Source: Castellaniella ginsengisoli | Lineage (GTDB): Bacteria > Pseudomonadota > Gammaproteobacteria > Burkholderiales > Burkholderiaceae_B | DNA length: 64,000 bases | Assembly (NCBI RefSeq): GCF_039523235.1 | Contig: NZ_BAAAEX010000006.1 | Reading direction: 5' to 3' (one strand) | Shown here: piece after piece, positions 52,819 to 61,182 of the stretch | Layout: each line of letters begins with the position of its first letter | Numbering within the stretch: the first letter of the stretch is position 1 | Notes under the pieces: generated by a model | What the model was told of the DNA's origin: nothing | The model's database searches: none | What the model saw: only the letters and a program-made list of their open reading frames with translations | Position numbers and translations under genes: made by a program

Positions 52819-54411
52819 ATGGCTCATGATAACTTGAACCCCTGGCTGCGGTCAGCCCTGCTGATGGTGCTCGGATCCGGCCTGCTGCTGATCCTGGGCG
52901 GCTACCTGATCTACAAGGATATCGAGAATCGCCACCGCCATCAGGCGGAACGGGAACTGCTCCTGGTGAACCAGTTGCAACTGCAAAACCTGAGAACCTG
53001 GCGCAAATCCCGGCTCACGGACGCCCAGACCCTGATGGGCGACGTGCCTTTCAGCCGCATCGTGGCCCAGTGGCACCAGGCCGATGCCGCCGGCCTGCCC
53101 GCCGAACCGGCGCTGCGCGCTCTGATCCAGAGCCGGCTGCGCCTGCTGCGCGAACAGGCCGGCTACGATGCAGTCTACCTGGTGGGCGCCGACGGCGAGC
53201 TGCTGCTCACGCCGACGGGCATCATCCCGGGCAACCTGCCCGCCGCCGAAGCCGACGCGCTGCGCCAGGCCTGGGATCAAGCCCAGCCCATGACGGTCGA
53301 ACCGCGCCGGGACCTGACATTCGCTTTCCCTTTTTTCAGCCTGCTGGCGCCGGTGTACTTCGACGACGAACCCATTGCCGCCGTCTGGATGGTCATGGAC
53401 GTCCGCGCCTCGCTGTACCCCTTGCTCGAAAAATGGCCTTCTGTCAGCCAGACGGCGGAATCCGCCCTCGTCGTGGATGAAGGCGGCCGGGCGCGCGTGC
53501 TGACGCCGCTGCGCGGCCTTCCCGACGCCGCGCCCAGCCTGCTCATCGCGCCGGATCGCCCGGACGACCCCATGCTGCAGGCCATCCAGGGCATGCGAGG
53601 CCTGTTCTACGCGCATGACTATCGCGGCCAGCCGGTCATCGCGATGGCCTCCTCCGTGACCGGGTCGCCCTGGTACCTGGTGTCCAAGGTCGATGCGCAA
53701 GAGGCGCTCACCAGCCGCTGGGACGAACTGTGGCGCATCGCCGCACCGGTCATGGCCGGCTTGCTATGCGTCTGGCTCGTGCTTGCCTATATGCAACACA
53801 AGGCCTGGCGGCGGGAACGCGAACTCAAGCATCTGCTGGAACTGCAAGTGCGGCAGGATCCCCTGACGGGGGTCGCCAACCGGCTGGCGCTCGACGAGCG
53901 GCTGCGGGAAGACTGGCACCGCGCGGTCCGCCACGGCGCCCCTCTGTCGGTACTGATGATCGACGTCGACAATTTCAAGCGCTACAACGATCACTACGGC
54001 CACGTCACCGGCGACCAATGCCTGCGGCGCGTCGCGGAGGTGATCTCCACGGTGGCGTCCCGCGCGACCGATCTGGTGGCCCGCTACGGCGGCGAGGAAT
54101 TCGTGGTGCTCCTGCCGGATACTCCCGCCGAACGGGCCAGGAGCCTGGCGCAGGCCATCTGCACGGCGGTGTACGAAACCGCCCAGAAACATCCATACTC
54201 GACCCACGAACAACGGGTCACGGTCAGCATCGGCGTGGCGGACCTGACGCACGACCCGGCGTCCGACCGGCATTTCGAGCTGGTCCGGAAAAACCTGCTG
54301 GAACGCGCCGACGCCGCCCTGTACGCAGCAAAAAGCGCGGGCAAGAACCGGGTGAAGTGGGATGAGATGGTGGGCGGTACTGGGTTCGAACCAGTGACCC
54401 CTGCCGTGTGA
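52819..54411 (+). CDS. Membrane diguanylate cyclase (Cache-type sensor plus GGDEF)
   Basis: This 530-residue protein makes c-di-GMP. Membrane helices near residues 12-31 and 303-325 flank a periplasmic Cache-like sensor. The C-terminal GGDEF domain has RQDPLTGVANRLALDERL, MIDVDNFKRYNDHYGH and the active site ARYGGEEFVVLLP. An RATD inhibitory site lies five residues before GGEEF, so product inhibition is likely. The last 15 codons run antisense into tRNA-Val; the final GGTGFEPVT peptide is the usual translation of a tRNA T arm. C-di-GMP activates PNAG synthesis in E. coli, so a link to the pga genes is possible. Confidence 0.93.
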   Translation: MAHDNLNPWLRSALLMVLGSGLLLILGGYLIYKDIENRHRHQAERELLLVNQLQLQNLRTWRKSRLTDAQTLMGDVPFSRIVAQWHQADAAGLPAEPALRALIQSRLRLLREQAGYDAVYLVGADGELLLTPTGIIPGNLPAAEADALRQAWDQAQPMTVEPRRDLTFAFPFFSLLAPVYFDDEPIAAVWMVMDVRASLYPLLEKWPSVSQTAESALVVDEGGRARVLTPLRGLPDAAPSLLIAPDRPDDPMLQAIQGMRGLFYAHDYRGQPVIAMASSVTGSPWYLVSKVDAQEALTSRWDELWRIAAPVMAGLLCVWLVLAYMQHKAWRRERELKHLLELQVRQDPLTGVANRLALDERLREDWHRAVRHGAPLSVLMIDVDNFKRYNDHYGHVTGDQCLRRVAEVISTVASRATDLVARYGGEEFVVLLPDTPAERARSLAQAICTAVYETAQKHPYSTHEQRVTVSIGVADLTHDPASDRHFELVRKNLLERADAALYAAKSAGKNRVKWDEMVGGTGFEPVTPAV

Positions 54412-54442
54412 AGGCAGTGCTCTACCACTGAGCTAACCGCCC
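54368..54442 (-). tRNA. tRNA-Val (anticodon CAC)
   Basis: Read on the minus strand, the cloverleaf has acceptor GGGCGGT/ACCGCCC, D arm GCTC/GAGC, anticodon stem CTGCC/GGCAG with loop TTCACAC (anticodon CAC) and T arm ACTGG-TTCGAAC-CCAGT. CCA is encoded. Its 3' 44 bases overlap the 3' end of the diguanylate cyclase gene on the other strand. A perfect TATAAT lies at 54502-54507 on the minus strand, about 60 bases upstream. Confidence 0.97.
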
Positions 54443-54501
54443 AATCGAACTGCTCGAAAGACGCGCGCGGGGCGCGAAAACAGCCGAATGGAAAGACGGC
54501 A

Positions 54502-54507
54502 ATTATA
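54502..54507 (-). promoter_or_regulatory. -10 element upstream of tRNA-Val
   Basis: A perfect TATAAT on the minus strand lies about 60 bases before the tRNA 5' end, between dnaQ and the tRNA. No good -35 box is seen at 17 bases. Confidence 0.4.
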
Positions 54508-54539
54508 CATGGTTTTCACGAGGCCCGCAGAACCCGGCC

Positions 54540-55286
54540 TCAGCCGGCCGCCTCGTGGGCTTCAAGCTCGACGGGGCGGTCGATCTGCCGCCACAGGCAG
54601 GGCCGGCCCGCCGCTTTATCCAGACCGTCCAGGTAGGCTTCATGCGCCTGCGAAGCCTGCTCATCGACCTGGATGACCGGCAAACCCGAGGCGTCGAACC
54701 GGCCATGGGCGCCCGCCGCGCCGGCGCCGGCATCCGCCGCCTCATCGGAGGCCTCGCCCAGCAGGGAATCCTGGCCGCGCGTCATCGCCAGCCAGACCTC
54801 GCCGAGCAATTCCGAGTCCAGCAAGGCGCCGTGCAAAGTCCGGTGCGCGTTGGAAATGCCGAACCGCTCGCACAATGCGTCCAGGTTGTTGCGTTTGCCC
54901 GGGAACATCTCGCGCGCCACCATCAGCGAATCGGTGACCTTGCCGCACAGCTCGGTGAAGGGCGGCAGCCCGGCGCGGCGCAGCTCGGCGTTCAGGAATT
55001 TCACGTCGAAGGCCGCATTGTGGATGATGACCTCGGCATCGCGGACGAAATCCACCAGTTGCCGGGCGACCTCCGGGAAGCGCGGATGGCCGGACAGGAA
55101 TTCGGTCGTCAGCCCGTGGACCCGCAGGGCCTCGGGATCGCTGTCGCGATCGGGATTCAGGTACAGGTGCAGATGGCGGTCGGTGACCCGCCGGTTGAGG
55201 ATCTCGACGCACGCCAGTTCCACCACCCGGTGGCCCTGCTCGGGCTCCAGGCCCGTGGTTTCCGTATCCAGAACGATTTGACGCAT
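54540..55286 (-). CDS. dnaQ: DNA polymerase III epsilon subunit (3'-5' exonuclease)
   Basis: This 248-residue proofreading subunit has exonuclease motifs ExoI (VLDTETTGLEPEQGH), ExoII (IIHNAAFDVKFLNAEL) and ExoIII (HGALLDSELL). A C-terminal tail follows, which in E. coli binds the polymerase alpha subunit. It lies 44 bp after the rnhA stop on the same strand, a common pairing. Confidence 0.96.
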   Translation of the reverse strand: MRQIVLDTETTGLEPEQGHRVVELACVEILNRRVTDRHLHLYLNPDRDSDPEALRVHGLTTEFLSGHPRFPEVARQLVDFVRDAEVIIHNAAFDVKFLNAELRRAGLPPFTELCGKVTDSLMVAREMFPGKRNNLDALCERFGISNAHRTLHGALLDSELLGEVWLAMTRGQDSLLGEASDEAADAGAGAAGAHGRFDASGLPVIQVDEQASQAHEAYLDGLDKAAGRPCLWRQIDRPVELEAHEAAG

Positions 55287-55330
55287 GGGTTTCCTTGCCG
55301 GTCCGCCGGACCCGGCCGTATGGCTAGAAT

Positions 55331-55813
55331 TCAGGAGACGCGGACGCCTTGAGGGTCTTCGACGCCAAGGTTGGCGAGGGCATCCGCCCGCTCATTGCCG
55401 GGGTCGCCGGCATGGCCCTTGACCCACCGCCAGTGTAATTCATGGCCGGCGGCCAGTTCATCCAGGGTGCGCCACAGGTCGGCGTTCTTGACCGGCTTTT
55501 TATCCGCCGTGCGCCAGTCGCGCCGTTTCCAGTTGGGCAGCCATTCGGTCATGCCCTTCTGGACGTAGGACGAGTCGGTATGCACCGTGACGATGCAGCG
55601 CCGCTTGAGCGCCCGCAACGCCTGGATCACGGCCATGAGCTCCATGCGGTTATTGGTCGTATCCGGCTCGCCGCCATACAGCGTTTTTTCGTGCGGTCCC
55701 TGACGCAGCAGCACGCCCCACCCGCCCGGCCCCGGATTGCCCTTGCAGGCGCCATCCGTCCAGGCATCGACCCTGGGTAGGGCCGGCGCGGCGCCGTCTC
55801 TGGATTCAGCCAT
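55331..55813 (-). CDS. rnhA: Ribonuclease HI
   Basis: This 160-residue enzyme removes RNA from RNA-DNA hybrids. Catalytic residues appear in DAWTDGACKGNPGPGGWG, NNRMELMAVIQAL, HTDSSYVQKGM and GNERADALANLG. The ATG at 55813 has AGGA 5 bases upstream and overlaps the methyltransferase gene by 8 bp; ATGs at 55819 and 55825 are possible alternatives. Confidence 0.96.
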   Translation of the reverse strand: MAESRDGAAPALPRVDAWTDGACKGNPGPGGWGVLLRQGPHEKTLYGGEPDTTNNRMELMAVIQALRALKRRCIVTVHTDSSYVQKGMTEWLPNWKRRDWRTADKKPVKNADLWRTLDELAAGHELHWRWVKGHAGDPGNERADALANLGVEDPQGVRVS

Positions 55814-56576
55814 GTCCATCCTCATTGATCCGATTGGCGACGGGCGACACGGCGCCCCGGCGCACGCGGCGGCGCCGGGCCTGACGCCAGGCCGGCCCGA
55901 CCAGGCGCACCCCCGAGACCCGCTTGACCGCCGCAATCGCATAGACCGCGCCGCCGGCGGGCCACCAGCGGTCGCCCGCGTGTTCCATGAAACGCCAGCG
56001 ATGCAACCAGAGCTGAGTGGCGCACAGGGGCGCGTAGCAGCCGAAACGGCCCCGGTCCATCTCGAAGGACAACAGCTTGAACCAGTCTTTCAGGCGCGCC
56101 GGAGAGACCTGGGACGGCACCGGCACCGGAAGGCGCAGTTCCAGGCCCGGCAGGGATTCCCGCAGGCCCCACAAACTATAGGGATTGAAGCCGGTCAGCA
56201 CCACCCGGCCCTCGGGCATCAACACGCGCTCGACCTCGCGCAGAACCTGGTGCGGATCCGCGCACCATTCCAGCGTATGAGGCATGACCATCAAGTCGAT
56301 GCTTTGCGTGTCGAAGGGCAGTTGCTCGGGTTCGCAGACCAGCCGGCCGGCCCGCGTGCCATAAGGCGCGCTGGGGCTGTGCGCCCAGGCCTTGTAGGGG
56401 ATGCGGTTGGCCTGCAGCAGGTTCCAGTGCGGCAGCCCGACTTGTATGGCATGATAACCAAACGCATTGCCGACCATGGCGTCGACCTGGCGCTGTTCCC
56501 AGGCGCGCACATACCGCCCCGCCGGGGTTTCCAGCCATTCGGCCAATTCGACCGGCATTTCGCGCTGCGCCGCCAC
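55806..56576 (-). CDS. SAM-dependent methyltransferase (class I)
   Basis: This 256-residue protein has a methyltransferase core: LPFDTQSIDLMVMPHTLEW and VERVLMPEGRVVLTGFNPYSLW are typical of Methyltransf_11. The start is unclear: a GTG at 56576 follows AAGGAG at 5 bases, a GTG at 56612 would overlap gloB, and an ATG at 56558 has no ribosome-binding site. The position next to rnhA and divergent from gloB is conserved in related betaproteobacteria as far as I recall. The substrate is unknown. Confidence 0.85.
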   Translation of the reverse strand: MAAQREMPVELAEWLETPAGRYVRAWEQRQVDAMVGNAFGYHAIQVGLPHWNLLQANRIPYKAWAHSPSAPYGTRAGRLVCEPEQLPFDTQSIDLMVMPHTLEWCADPHQVLREVERVLMPEGRVVLTGFNPYSLWGLRESLPGLELRLPVPVPSQVSPARLKDWFKLLSFEMDRGRFGCYAPLCATQLWLHRWRFMEHAGDRWWPAGGAVYAIAAVKRVSGVRLVGPAWRQARRRRVRRGAVSPVANRINEDGHG

Positions 56577-56590
56577 CCTCACTCCTTGCC

Positions 56591-57391
56591 ATGAATCAGT
56601 CCACTTCCGCACAGGCCACCCTGACGCCCATCCCGGCCCTGTCGGACAACTACATCTGGATGGTACAAAAAAACGGCCACGCCTTCGTCGTGGACCCGGG
56701 TGAATCCGGGCCCGTCGAGGCCTTGCTGCATGACGGGCTGGTCCTGGAAGCCATCCTGGTCACGCACCACCACGGCGACCACGTCGGCGGGGTGCGTGCA
56801 TTACAACAGCGAACCGGTGCGCGCGTCTACGGGCCGCGCCGCGAAAACATCCCGGCCTGCGACGTCCCCCTGGCCGAAGGCGACATCGTCGATCTGCCCG
56901 GCACGGGCCTGCGGCTCCAGGTGCTCGACATCCCCGGCCACACGGCCGGCCATATCGCCTACGCCGGCCTGCTCGATCCCGGCCGGCCGGCGGTCTTCTG
57001 CGGCGATACCTTGTTTGCCGCCGGCTGCGGCCGCCTGTTCGAAGGCACCCCCGCCCAGATGCTCGACTCCCTGGGCAAGCTCGCCGGGCTGGCGCCGGAC
57101 ACCCTGGTGTGCTGCGCGCATGAGTACACGCTGTCCAACATCCGCTGGGCGCTGCAGGTCGAGCCGGACAACGCCGCCTTGCAGCGGCGCGCCCGGGACG
57201 CCGCCCGGCTGCGCGAACAGAACCAGCCCACCTTGCCATCCACGCTCGACCTGGAACTGGCGACAAACCCGTTCCTGCGCACCGGCCAGGCCGATGTCCG
57301 CGCCGCCGCCACGCGGCATGCCCGGGCGCCCCTGGACACTCCCCAGGCGGTCTTCGCCGCCCTGCGGCAATGGAAAAACGACTTCAGGTAA
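56591..57391 (+). CDS. gloB: Hydroxyacylglutathione hydrolase (glyoxalase II)
   Basis: This 266-residue metallo-beta-lactamase-fold enzyme hydrolyses S-lactoylglutathione to lactate and glutathione, detoxifying methylglyoxal. The metal motif THHHGDHVGG, the second-site segment DIPGHTAGHIAY and CAHEYTLSNIRWAL are all present. Its start is 14 bp from the likely methyltransferase start on the other strand. Confidence 0.96.
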   Translation: MNQSTSAQATLTPIPALSDNYIWMVQKNGHAFVVDPGESGPVEALLHDGLVLEAILVTHHHGDHVGGVRALQQRTGARVYGPRRENIPACDVPLAEGDIVDLPGTGLRLQVLDIPGHTAGHIAYAGLLDPGRPAVFCGDTLFAAGCGRLFEGTPAQMLDSLGKLAGLAPDTLVCCAHEYTLSNIRWALQVEPDNAALQRRARDAARLREQNQPTLPSTLDLELATNPFLRTGQADVRAAATRHARAPLDTPQAVFAALRQWKNDFR

Positions 57392-57507
57392 GCCGCCGAT
57401 CTCCGTCCGCCATTCGGGCGGATTCTCAAGTCCTCTGCACAAACATGTGATTCATTGGGTAAAATCGGGAAATTTCACGCCTTGAAATCCCCCATGATCC
57501 GCCGCCC

Positions 57508-58908
57508 ATGAACATCCTGCGACTCCTTCTGCCGTTGATCCTGGTCGCATTGGCCGGCTGCGCCGCCAACCAGACCACCGAGCAGCGCCAGGCCTATGTA
57601 GCGGAAGACACCTCGCGCACCGTCGACCTGACCCACCCGCCCCGCGACATGTGGGATCGCATCCGGCGCGGTTTCGCCATCCCCAATCTGCGCAACGAGC
57701 GGGTCGACTACTGGACGGACTACTACGCCTCGCACCCGCAATCGGTGCTGCTCATGAGCCAGCGGGCGGGCAAATACCTGTACTACATCGTCGACGAGCT
57801 CAATCGCCGCGGCATGCCCACGGAACTGGCCCTGCTGCCTTTCGTCGAATCCGCCTACAACCCCAACGCCCTGTCGCGCTCCAAGGCGTCCGGCCTGTGG
57901 CAATTCATCCCCAGCACCGGCCTGCACTACAAGCTGGAACAAAACTGGTGGCGCGATCAGCGGCGCGATCCGGTGGCCTCCACCCAGGCGGCGCTGGATT
58001 ACCTGAGCTATCTGTACGACTTTCAGGGCGACTGGTATCTGGCGCTGGCCTCGTACAACTGGGGTGAAGGCGCCGTGAAGCGCGCCATCGGCAGGGCGGC
58101 GGAGGCCGGCCAGCCCACTGGCTACACCGCGCTGGAGATGCCCGAAGAGACGCGCAACTACGTCCCGAAACTCCAGGCCATCAAGAACATCATCGCCCGG
58201 CCCGAAAAATTCGGCATCACCCTGCCCAACGTCAGCAACACCCCGTATTTCACCACCGTGCGCAAGTCGCGCGACATGGACATCGCCGTGGCCGCCGCGT
58301 TGGCGGAAATGCCGCTGGAGGATTTCCAGGCGCTGAACCCCTCGTACAACCGGCCCGTCATCCTGGCGTCTCACCAGGCGGCCCTGCACCTGCCTCTGGA
58401 CAAGGTCGGCGTCTTCAACGAGAACCTGAAGGCGTATACGGGCCGCCTGACGTCCTGGCAGGTCGTCCATCCGAAAAAGGGCCAGTCCCTGGCGGCCATC
58501 GCCAAGGCGCACGGCATCACCCTGGATCAACTGCGCCAGGCCAACAAGCTGAGCGCGAAGCAGACCCGCGCCACCGTTGCCACGCTGCTGATCCCGGCAC
58601 GGGAATCCCAGGCCGGCGGCCTGATGCTGGCCTCCTACCCGGCCTCCGCCGCCGATCCGGCGCCCCAGGCCGCCGCAGCCGGGCGAACCGGCGCCCCGCC
58701 CCGCATCGCCACCCGGCTGAATGCCACCGACCTGCGGCCCAAGCCCAGCATCCGCACCCACACGATCCGCCGGGGCGACACCTTGTATTCGCTGGCACGG
58801 CGCTACAACACCTCGGTGGACGCCCTGCGCAAACTCAACAACCTGAAGGGCTCCTCCTTGTCCACCGGCCAGCGCCTGCGCGTGCCAGGCACCGATGTGC
58901 AAGGATAA
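57508..58908 (+). CDS. mltD: Membrane-bound lytic murein transglycosylase D
   Basis: This 466-residue lipoprotein (lipobox LAGC) cleaves peptidoglycan. The lytic transglycosylase domain carries ESAYNPNALSRSKASGLWQF with the catalytic Glu. Two LysM-type modules follow, a divergent one (about residues 312-350) and a clear one (HTIRRGDTLYSLARRYNTSV, near residue 417). A TAAAAT box precedes the gene near 57456. It lies 18 bp before fabI. Confidence 0.94.
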   Translation: MNILRLLLPLILVALAGCAANQTTEQRQAYVAEDTSRTVDLTHPPRDMWDRIRRGFAIPNLRNERVDYWTDYYASHPQSVLLMSQRAGKYLYYIVDELNRRGMPTELALLPFVESAYNPNALSRSKASGLWQFIPSTGLHYKLEQNWWRDQRRDPVASTQAALDYLSYLYDFQGDWYLALASYNWGEGAVKRAIGRAAEAGQPTGYTALEMPEETRNYVPKLQAIKNIIARPEKFGITLPNVSNTPYFTTVRKSRDMDIAVAAALAEMPLEDFQALNPSYNRPVILASHQAALHLPLDKVGVFNENLKAYTGRLTSWQVVHPKKGQSLAAIAKAHGITLDQLRQANKLSAKQTRATVATLLIPARESQAGGLMLASYPASAADPAPQAAAAGRTGAPPRIATRLNATDLRPKPSIRTHTIRRGDTLYSLARRYNTSVDALRKLNNLKGSSLSTGQRLRVPGTDVQG

Positions 58909-58926
58909 ATTTTCATAGGACACATC

Positions 58927-59709
58927 ATGGGCATTCTCAACGGCAAACGCATCCTGATCACAGGCGTCATTTCCAACCGGTCGATCGCCTACGGCATCGC
59001 GCACGCCTGCCGCGCCCAGGGCGCGGAACTGGCGCTCACCTACGTCGGCGAACGTTTCGAGGAGCGCGTGCGCGGCTTCGCCCAGGACCTGGGCAGCGAC
59101 ATCATCATCCCCTGCGACGTCTCCGACGACGCCCAGATCGAAGCCACCTTCGCCACGCTGCGCGAGCGCTGGGACGGCCTGGATGGCCTGGTCCATTCGA
59201 TCGGGTTCGCGCCGCGCGATGCCCTGGAAGGCGACTTCCTGGACGGCATGACGCGCGAGAATTTCCGCATCGCCCACGACATTTCCGCCTACAGCTTCCC
59301 GGCCCTGACCAAGGCCGCCCTGCCCCTGCTGGAAGGCCGCAACGGCTCGGTCCTGACCCTGACCTACCTGGGCGCCGAAAAAGCCATCCCCAACTACAAC
59401 ATGATGGGGCTGGCCAAGGCTTCCCTGGAAGCCAGCGTCCGCTACCTGGCCAAATCCCTGGGCAAACAGGGCCTGCGCGCCAATGGCATCTCCGCCGGCC
59501 CGATCAAGACCCTGGCGGCCAGCGGCATCCGCGACTTCTCCAACATGCTGAAATACGTAGAATCCCAATCCCCGCTGGGCCGCAATGTCACCATCGAGGA
59601 CGTCGGCAAGGCCGCGTCCTTCCTGCTGTCGGACCTGGCCAGCGGCGTCACCGGCGAAATCCTGCACGTCGATTGCGGCTTTTCCAACACCGTGCCGGGC
59701 ATGGACTGA
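58927..59709 (+). CDS. fabI: Enoyl-ACP reductase (NADH)
   Basis: This 260-residue short-chain dehydrogenase reduces trans-2-enoyl-ACP in fatty-acid synthesis. FabI signatures are ILITGVISNRSIAYGIAHA, the catalytic YNMMGLAKASLEASVRYLA (Tyr-x6-Lys) and GPIKTLAASGI. The gene follows mltD at 18 bp. Confidence 0.96.
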   Translation: MGILNGKRILITGVISNRSIAYGIAHACRAQGAELALTYVGERFEERVRGFAQDLGSDIIIPCDVSDDAQIEATFATLRERWDGLDGLVHSIGFAPRDALEGDFLDGMTRENFRIAHDISAYSFPALTKAALPLLEGRNGSVLTLTYLGAEKAIPNYNMMGLAKASLEASVRYLAKSLGKQGLRANGISAGPIKTLAASGIRDFSNMLKYVESQSPLGRNVTIEDVGKAASFLLSDLASGVTGEILHVDCGFSNTVPGMD

Positions 59710-59750
59710 AGCCCTTCATCCCCTCGGCACACGGACTCAGGCAGGCCGCC

Positions 59751-60230
59751 ATGGCGCACTCTGAACAGGACCGGGCCCGCAGCAAGCTGCAGGGCTTTCT
59801 GGAAGACAAGCTCAAGTGGCACGACTACACCCATCTGGTCGTGGCCGACGAAGACATGGATCCGGCCGCCTGGTTCATCCATACCATCGGCCTGGCCCGG
59901 GCGGGGGACGCCGAACTGATCATCACCGGCACACTGGACCATGCCCTGGCCATGGAGGTGATCTCGGATGTGGTGGCTTATGGCCGCCAGGCGGGCGGCC
60001 TGGCCGATGGCCAGTCGCCCGGCCCCGCCGTGCGCATCCCCGTGCAGTTGCGGGACGTCTCCACGCCTTTCGTGCGCTCGCAACGGGTCGCCCAGGCCAG
60101 CAGCCGATTCGGCGCCTCGATCCGGGTGTTCCAGATCGTCTGGGCCGATGCGGCGGGGCGGTTCCCGGACGATCCGGCCTACGACCAGGCCGGCAGCCCC
60201 CAGCAGAAGCTGTGGGAGGCTCAAACCTGA
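59751..60230 (+). CDS. DUF4262-like protein
   Basis: This 159-residue protein lacks signal or membrane segments. The segments WFIHTIGLARAGDAELIITGTL and the mid-region resemble DUF4262 proteins, whose role is unknown. The ATG at 59751 is chosen; the frame to 59673 overlaps fabI. It ends 20 bp before a strong terminator, so it is probably the last gene of the mltD-fabI transcript. Confidence 0.6.
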   Translation: MAHSEQDRARSKLQGFLEDKLKWHDYTHLVVADEDMDPAAWFIHTIGLARAGDAELIITGTLDHALAMEVISDVVAYGRQAGGLADGQSPGPAVRIPVQLRDVSTPFVRSQRVAQASSRFGASIRVFQIVWADAAGRFPDDPAYDQAGSPQQKLWEAQT

Positions 60231-60249
60231 GTCTCCCGCCGCCCCAAAG

Positions 60250-60286
60250 AAAAACCCCGCAGCACCCAAAGGGCTGCGGGGTTTTT
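60250..60286 (+). terminator. Rho-independent terminator
   Basis: A perfect 14-bp inverted repeat (AAAAACCCCGCAGC at 60250-60263, GCTGCGGGGTTTTT at 60273-60286) with its T run makes a canonical terminator after the DUF4262-like gene. With its A tract on the left it may also stop transcription from tRNA-Ser on the other strand. Confidence 0.9.
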
Positions 60287-60314
60287 CGTTCCGGGGCCTG
60301 CCCGGAAGAATTCC

Positions 60315-60405
60315 TGGCGGACAAGGGGGGATTCGAACCCCCGATACGCTATTCACGTATACACGCTTTCCAGGCGTGCGCCTTCAACCACTCGGCCACC
60401 TGTCC
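60315..60405 (-). tRNA. tRNA-Ser (anticodon GGA)
   Basis: On the minus strand this 91-base gene shows acceptor GGACAGG, D arm, anticodon stem-loop with GGA, a long variable arm (TATACGTGAATAGCGTA) and T arm GGGGG-TTCGAAT-CCCCC. CCA is encoded. A TAGAAT -10 box lies at 60445-60450 on the minus strand. Confidence 0.97.
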
Positions 60406-60534
60406 TGTACGCCCGCACGCCATTGGCGGCAGACGAAGTCCGCTATTCTAACAGAAGAATGCCTGAGTTGTCTGAAACCAGAACCGGCCCTGGCGAGGCG
60501 CAGCCGGCCGCATGAGCCGGGCACGCCGGCCTGA

Positions 60535-61179
60535 TCAGACGATGCCCAGCCCCGCGGGCGCGGCCACGCCCATGCCGCCGACCATTCGTTCGACGTAGCG
60601 GGCGATGAGATCGATTTCCAGATTGACCGGAGCGCCGACTTCCAGGTTGCGCAAGGTCGTGACCTGGACGGTGTGCGGGATCAGGTTGATGGAGATTTCC
60701 GTGCCTTCTTCCTGGTCGTCCACGCGATTGACCGTCAGACTGACGCCGTCGACCGTGACCGATCCCTTGTAGGCCAGGTATTTCGACAGATGGGCCGGCA
60801 CGATAATGCGCAACTCGGTCGATTCGGCCACCGCATCGAAGCAGGTCACGCGCCCCACGCCATCGACGTGGCCGGACACCAGATGCCCGTCCAGGCTGTC
60901 GCCCAGGCGCAGGGCGTGCTCCAGGTTCACCTCGCCGGGACGATCCAGGCCGCAGGTGCGGTCCAGGCTCTCGCGCGAGACATCGACCTCGAAGGCGTCA
61001 TCATGCAAGGCGACGACCGTCATGCAGGCCCCCTGGATGGCGATCGAATCCCCCAGGCGGGTTGCGTCGAGCGGCAGGCCGCCGGCCTGGATGAGCAGGC
61101 GCACGCCCGCATCCTCGCCCGCCCCGAGGGGGCGAACTTCGGTGATGCGGCCCACGGCCGCGACGATACCAGTGAACAT
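60535..61179 (-). CDS. ribE: Riboflavin synthase alpha chain
   Basis: This 214-residue enzyme makes riboflavin from two lumazine molecules. The start MFTGIVAAVGRITEV and the two homologous halves, with segments IAIQGACMTV and VDGVSLTV, are diagnostic. It follows ribD by 3 bp in a ribD-ribE pair. Confidence 0.96.
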   Translation of the reverse strand: MFTGIVAAVGRITEVRPLGAGEDAGVRLLIQAGGLPLDATRLGDSIAIQGACMTVVALHDDAFEVDVSRESLDRTCGLDRPGEVNLEHALRLGDSLDGHLVSGHVDGVGRVTCFDAVAESTELRIIVPAHLSKYLAYKGSVTVDGVSLTVNRVDDQEEGTEISINLIPHTVQVTTLRNLEVGAPVNLEIDLIARYVERMVGGMGVAAPAGLGIV

Positions 61180-61182
61180 GGG

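Noticed and set aside
54373..54411. C-terminal GGTGFEPVT peptide of the cyclase as a functional motif
   Set aside because: It is simply the antisense reading of the tRNA-Val T arm and acceptor stem.
57475..59667. 730-codon minus-strand frame across mltD and fabI
   Set aside because: It is antisense to two certain genes; Gly/Val/Gln-rich shadow product.
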